Assembly (NCBI GenBank): GCA_025965755.1
Contig: JAOPWI010000107.1
Span: 1-5,762 of the forward strand
Length of the DNA: 5,762 bases
Reading direction: 5' to 3'
Source: Frankiales bacterium
GTDB lineage: Bacteria; Actinomycetota; Actinomycetes; Mycobacteriales; SCTD01
Part shown: one piece after another, positions 5,314 to 5,762 of the stretch
How the letters are laid out: every line of letters begins with the position of its first letter
How positions within the stretch are numbered: the first letter of the stretch is position 1
Program-made: the position numbers and the translations under genes
The notes under the pieces: model-generated
The model's database searches: none
What the model was told of the DNA's origin: nothing
What the model saw: the letters and a program-made list of their open reading frames with translations, nothing else

Positions 5314-5762
5314 TACGAGCGCCCCGTGCGCAGCCGCTCGACCGACAGGGCGCGGGCCGTCGGCGTGACCAGGTGCGCCTGGCCGGTGCCGGAGACCGTC
5401 AGCTGGCCCTCCTCGACGGTGATGAGGGTGTCCTCGTCGATGGCCAGGCCGTGCCGCAGCCGGGCCAGCGAGACCGCCGCCATGAGCCGGCCGATCGTGC
5501 CCCACTGCGCGGCGTGCACGTCGACGGCGAACGGCAGCAGCCCGATCCCGGTCACGACCGTGACCTCGTCCAGGTCCTCCGAGGCGTCCTGCGGGCAGAC
5601 CGGCGTGCCGGCGCTGCGCCAGCCGCCGACGATGGCCCGCTCGGCCGCGACCACCGCTCCGGCGGAGAACCCGGCGTAGGGCCGCGAGCCCGCCCGCAGC
5701 CAGTGCCGCAGCGCGGAGGCGGCCGGGGCCAGCGCGTCGGCGTACGCGGGAGTGGGCCCGCC
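5301..5762 (-). CDS. Peptidase family S51 (cyanophycinase/dipeptidase E-like), 5' end cut off
   Basis: The last 153 residues of a protein whose N-terminus lies beyond the right edge. The first visible residues GGPTPAY match the family GGxT turn. PYAGFSAGA (visible residues 28-36) is the nucleophile elbow with Ser33. GIGLLPFAVDVHAAQWG (72-88) holds the likely catalytic His83, and GLAIDEDTLI (107-116 or so) holds Glu110. The 27-residue His-to-Glu distance equals that of cyanophycinase as I recall its Ser132/His174/Glu201 triad. The family contains cyanophycinase, aspartyl dipeptidase and uncharacterised glutamine-amidotransferase-like proteins; the cyanophycinase DQHF is DVHA here, so the substrate is open. 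An internal GTG at 5654 is not the start, because the nucleophile lies upstream of it in the same open frame. Convergent with paaE and probably unrelated to phenylacetate. Confidence 0.85.
   Translation of the reverse strand, partial: GGPTPAYADALAPAASALRHWLRAGSRPYAGFSAGAVVAAERAIVGGWRSAGTPVCPQDASEDLDEVTVVTGIGLLPFAVDVHAAQWGTIGRLMAAVSLARLRHGLAIDEDTLITVEEGQLTVSGTGQAHLVTPTARALSVERLRTGRSYSLW

Overview
The window reads as chromosomal DNA from a very GC-rich actinobacterium. Base composition is strongly GC by eye, nearly every third codon position is G or C, and most genes start with GTG. Protein motifs and gene order fit an aerobic heterotrophic actinomycete. I cannot name the genus from the sequence alone.

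The core is a phenylacetic acid (PAA) catabolic locus. From left to right: the 5' part of an aldo/keto reductase gene on the minus strand (1-501, running off the left edge); paaI, a hotdog-fold acyl-CoA thioesterase on the plus strand (546-953); a TetR-family regulator of the PaaR type on the minus strand (1131-1718); a compact divergent promoter region with a palindromic operator (1719-1803); the plus-strand operon paaA-paaB-paaC-paaD-paaE (1804-5297), which encodes the ring 1,2-phenylacetyl-CoA epoxidase; and the 3' part of a peptidase family S51 (cyanophycinase/dipeptidase E-like) gene on the minus strand (5301-5762, running off the right edge).

How the genes work together, from established knowledge: PaaA is the di-iron catalytic subunit, PaaC its structural partner, PaaB a small bridging subunit, PaaE the FAD/[2Fe-2S] reductase that feeds electrons from NAD(P)H, and PaaD an Fe-S/metal-centre maturation factor. 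Together they turn phenylacetyl-CoA into its 1,2-epoxide. PaaI hydrolyses stalled ring-hydroxylated or epoxidised CoA esters and so protects the CoA pool. PaaR represses until phenylacetyl-CoA accumulates. The ligase (paaK), isomerase (paaG), ring-opening enzyme (paaZ) and beta-oxidation genes (paaF, paaH, paaJ) are not here, and the flanking genes look unrelated, so they must lie elsewhere.

The most informative non-coding signal is the paaR-paaA intergenic region. A 7-bp-arm palindrome (1769-1784) matches the operator form described for PaaR of Thermus and sits where it would cover both divergent promoters. paaA/B/C/D are stitched together by three consecutive 4-nt GTGA stop/start overlaps. 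paaE and the convergent S51 gene are separated by 3 bp, with both stop codons inside one hairpin. I found no CRISPR, mobile element, RNA gene or clearly unprecedented system; the locus is a well-known pathway with some interesting regulatory architecture.
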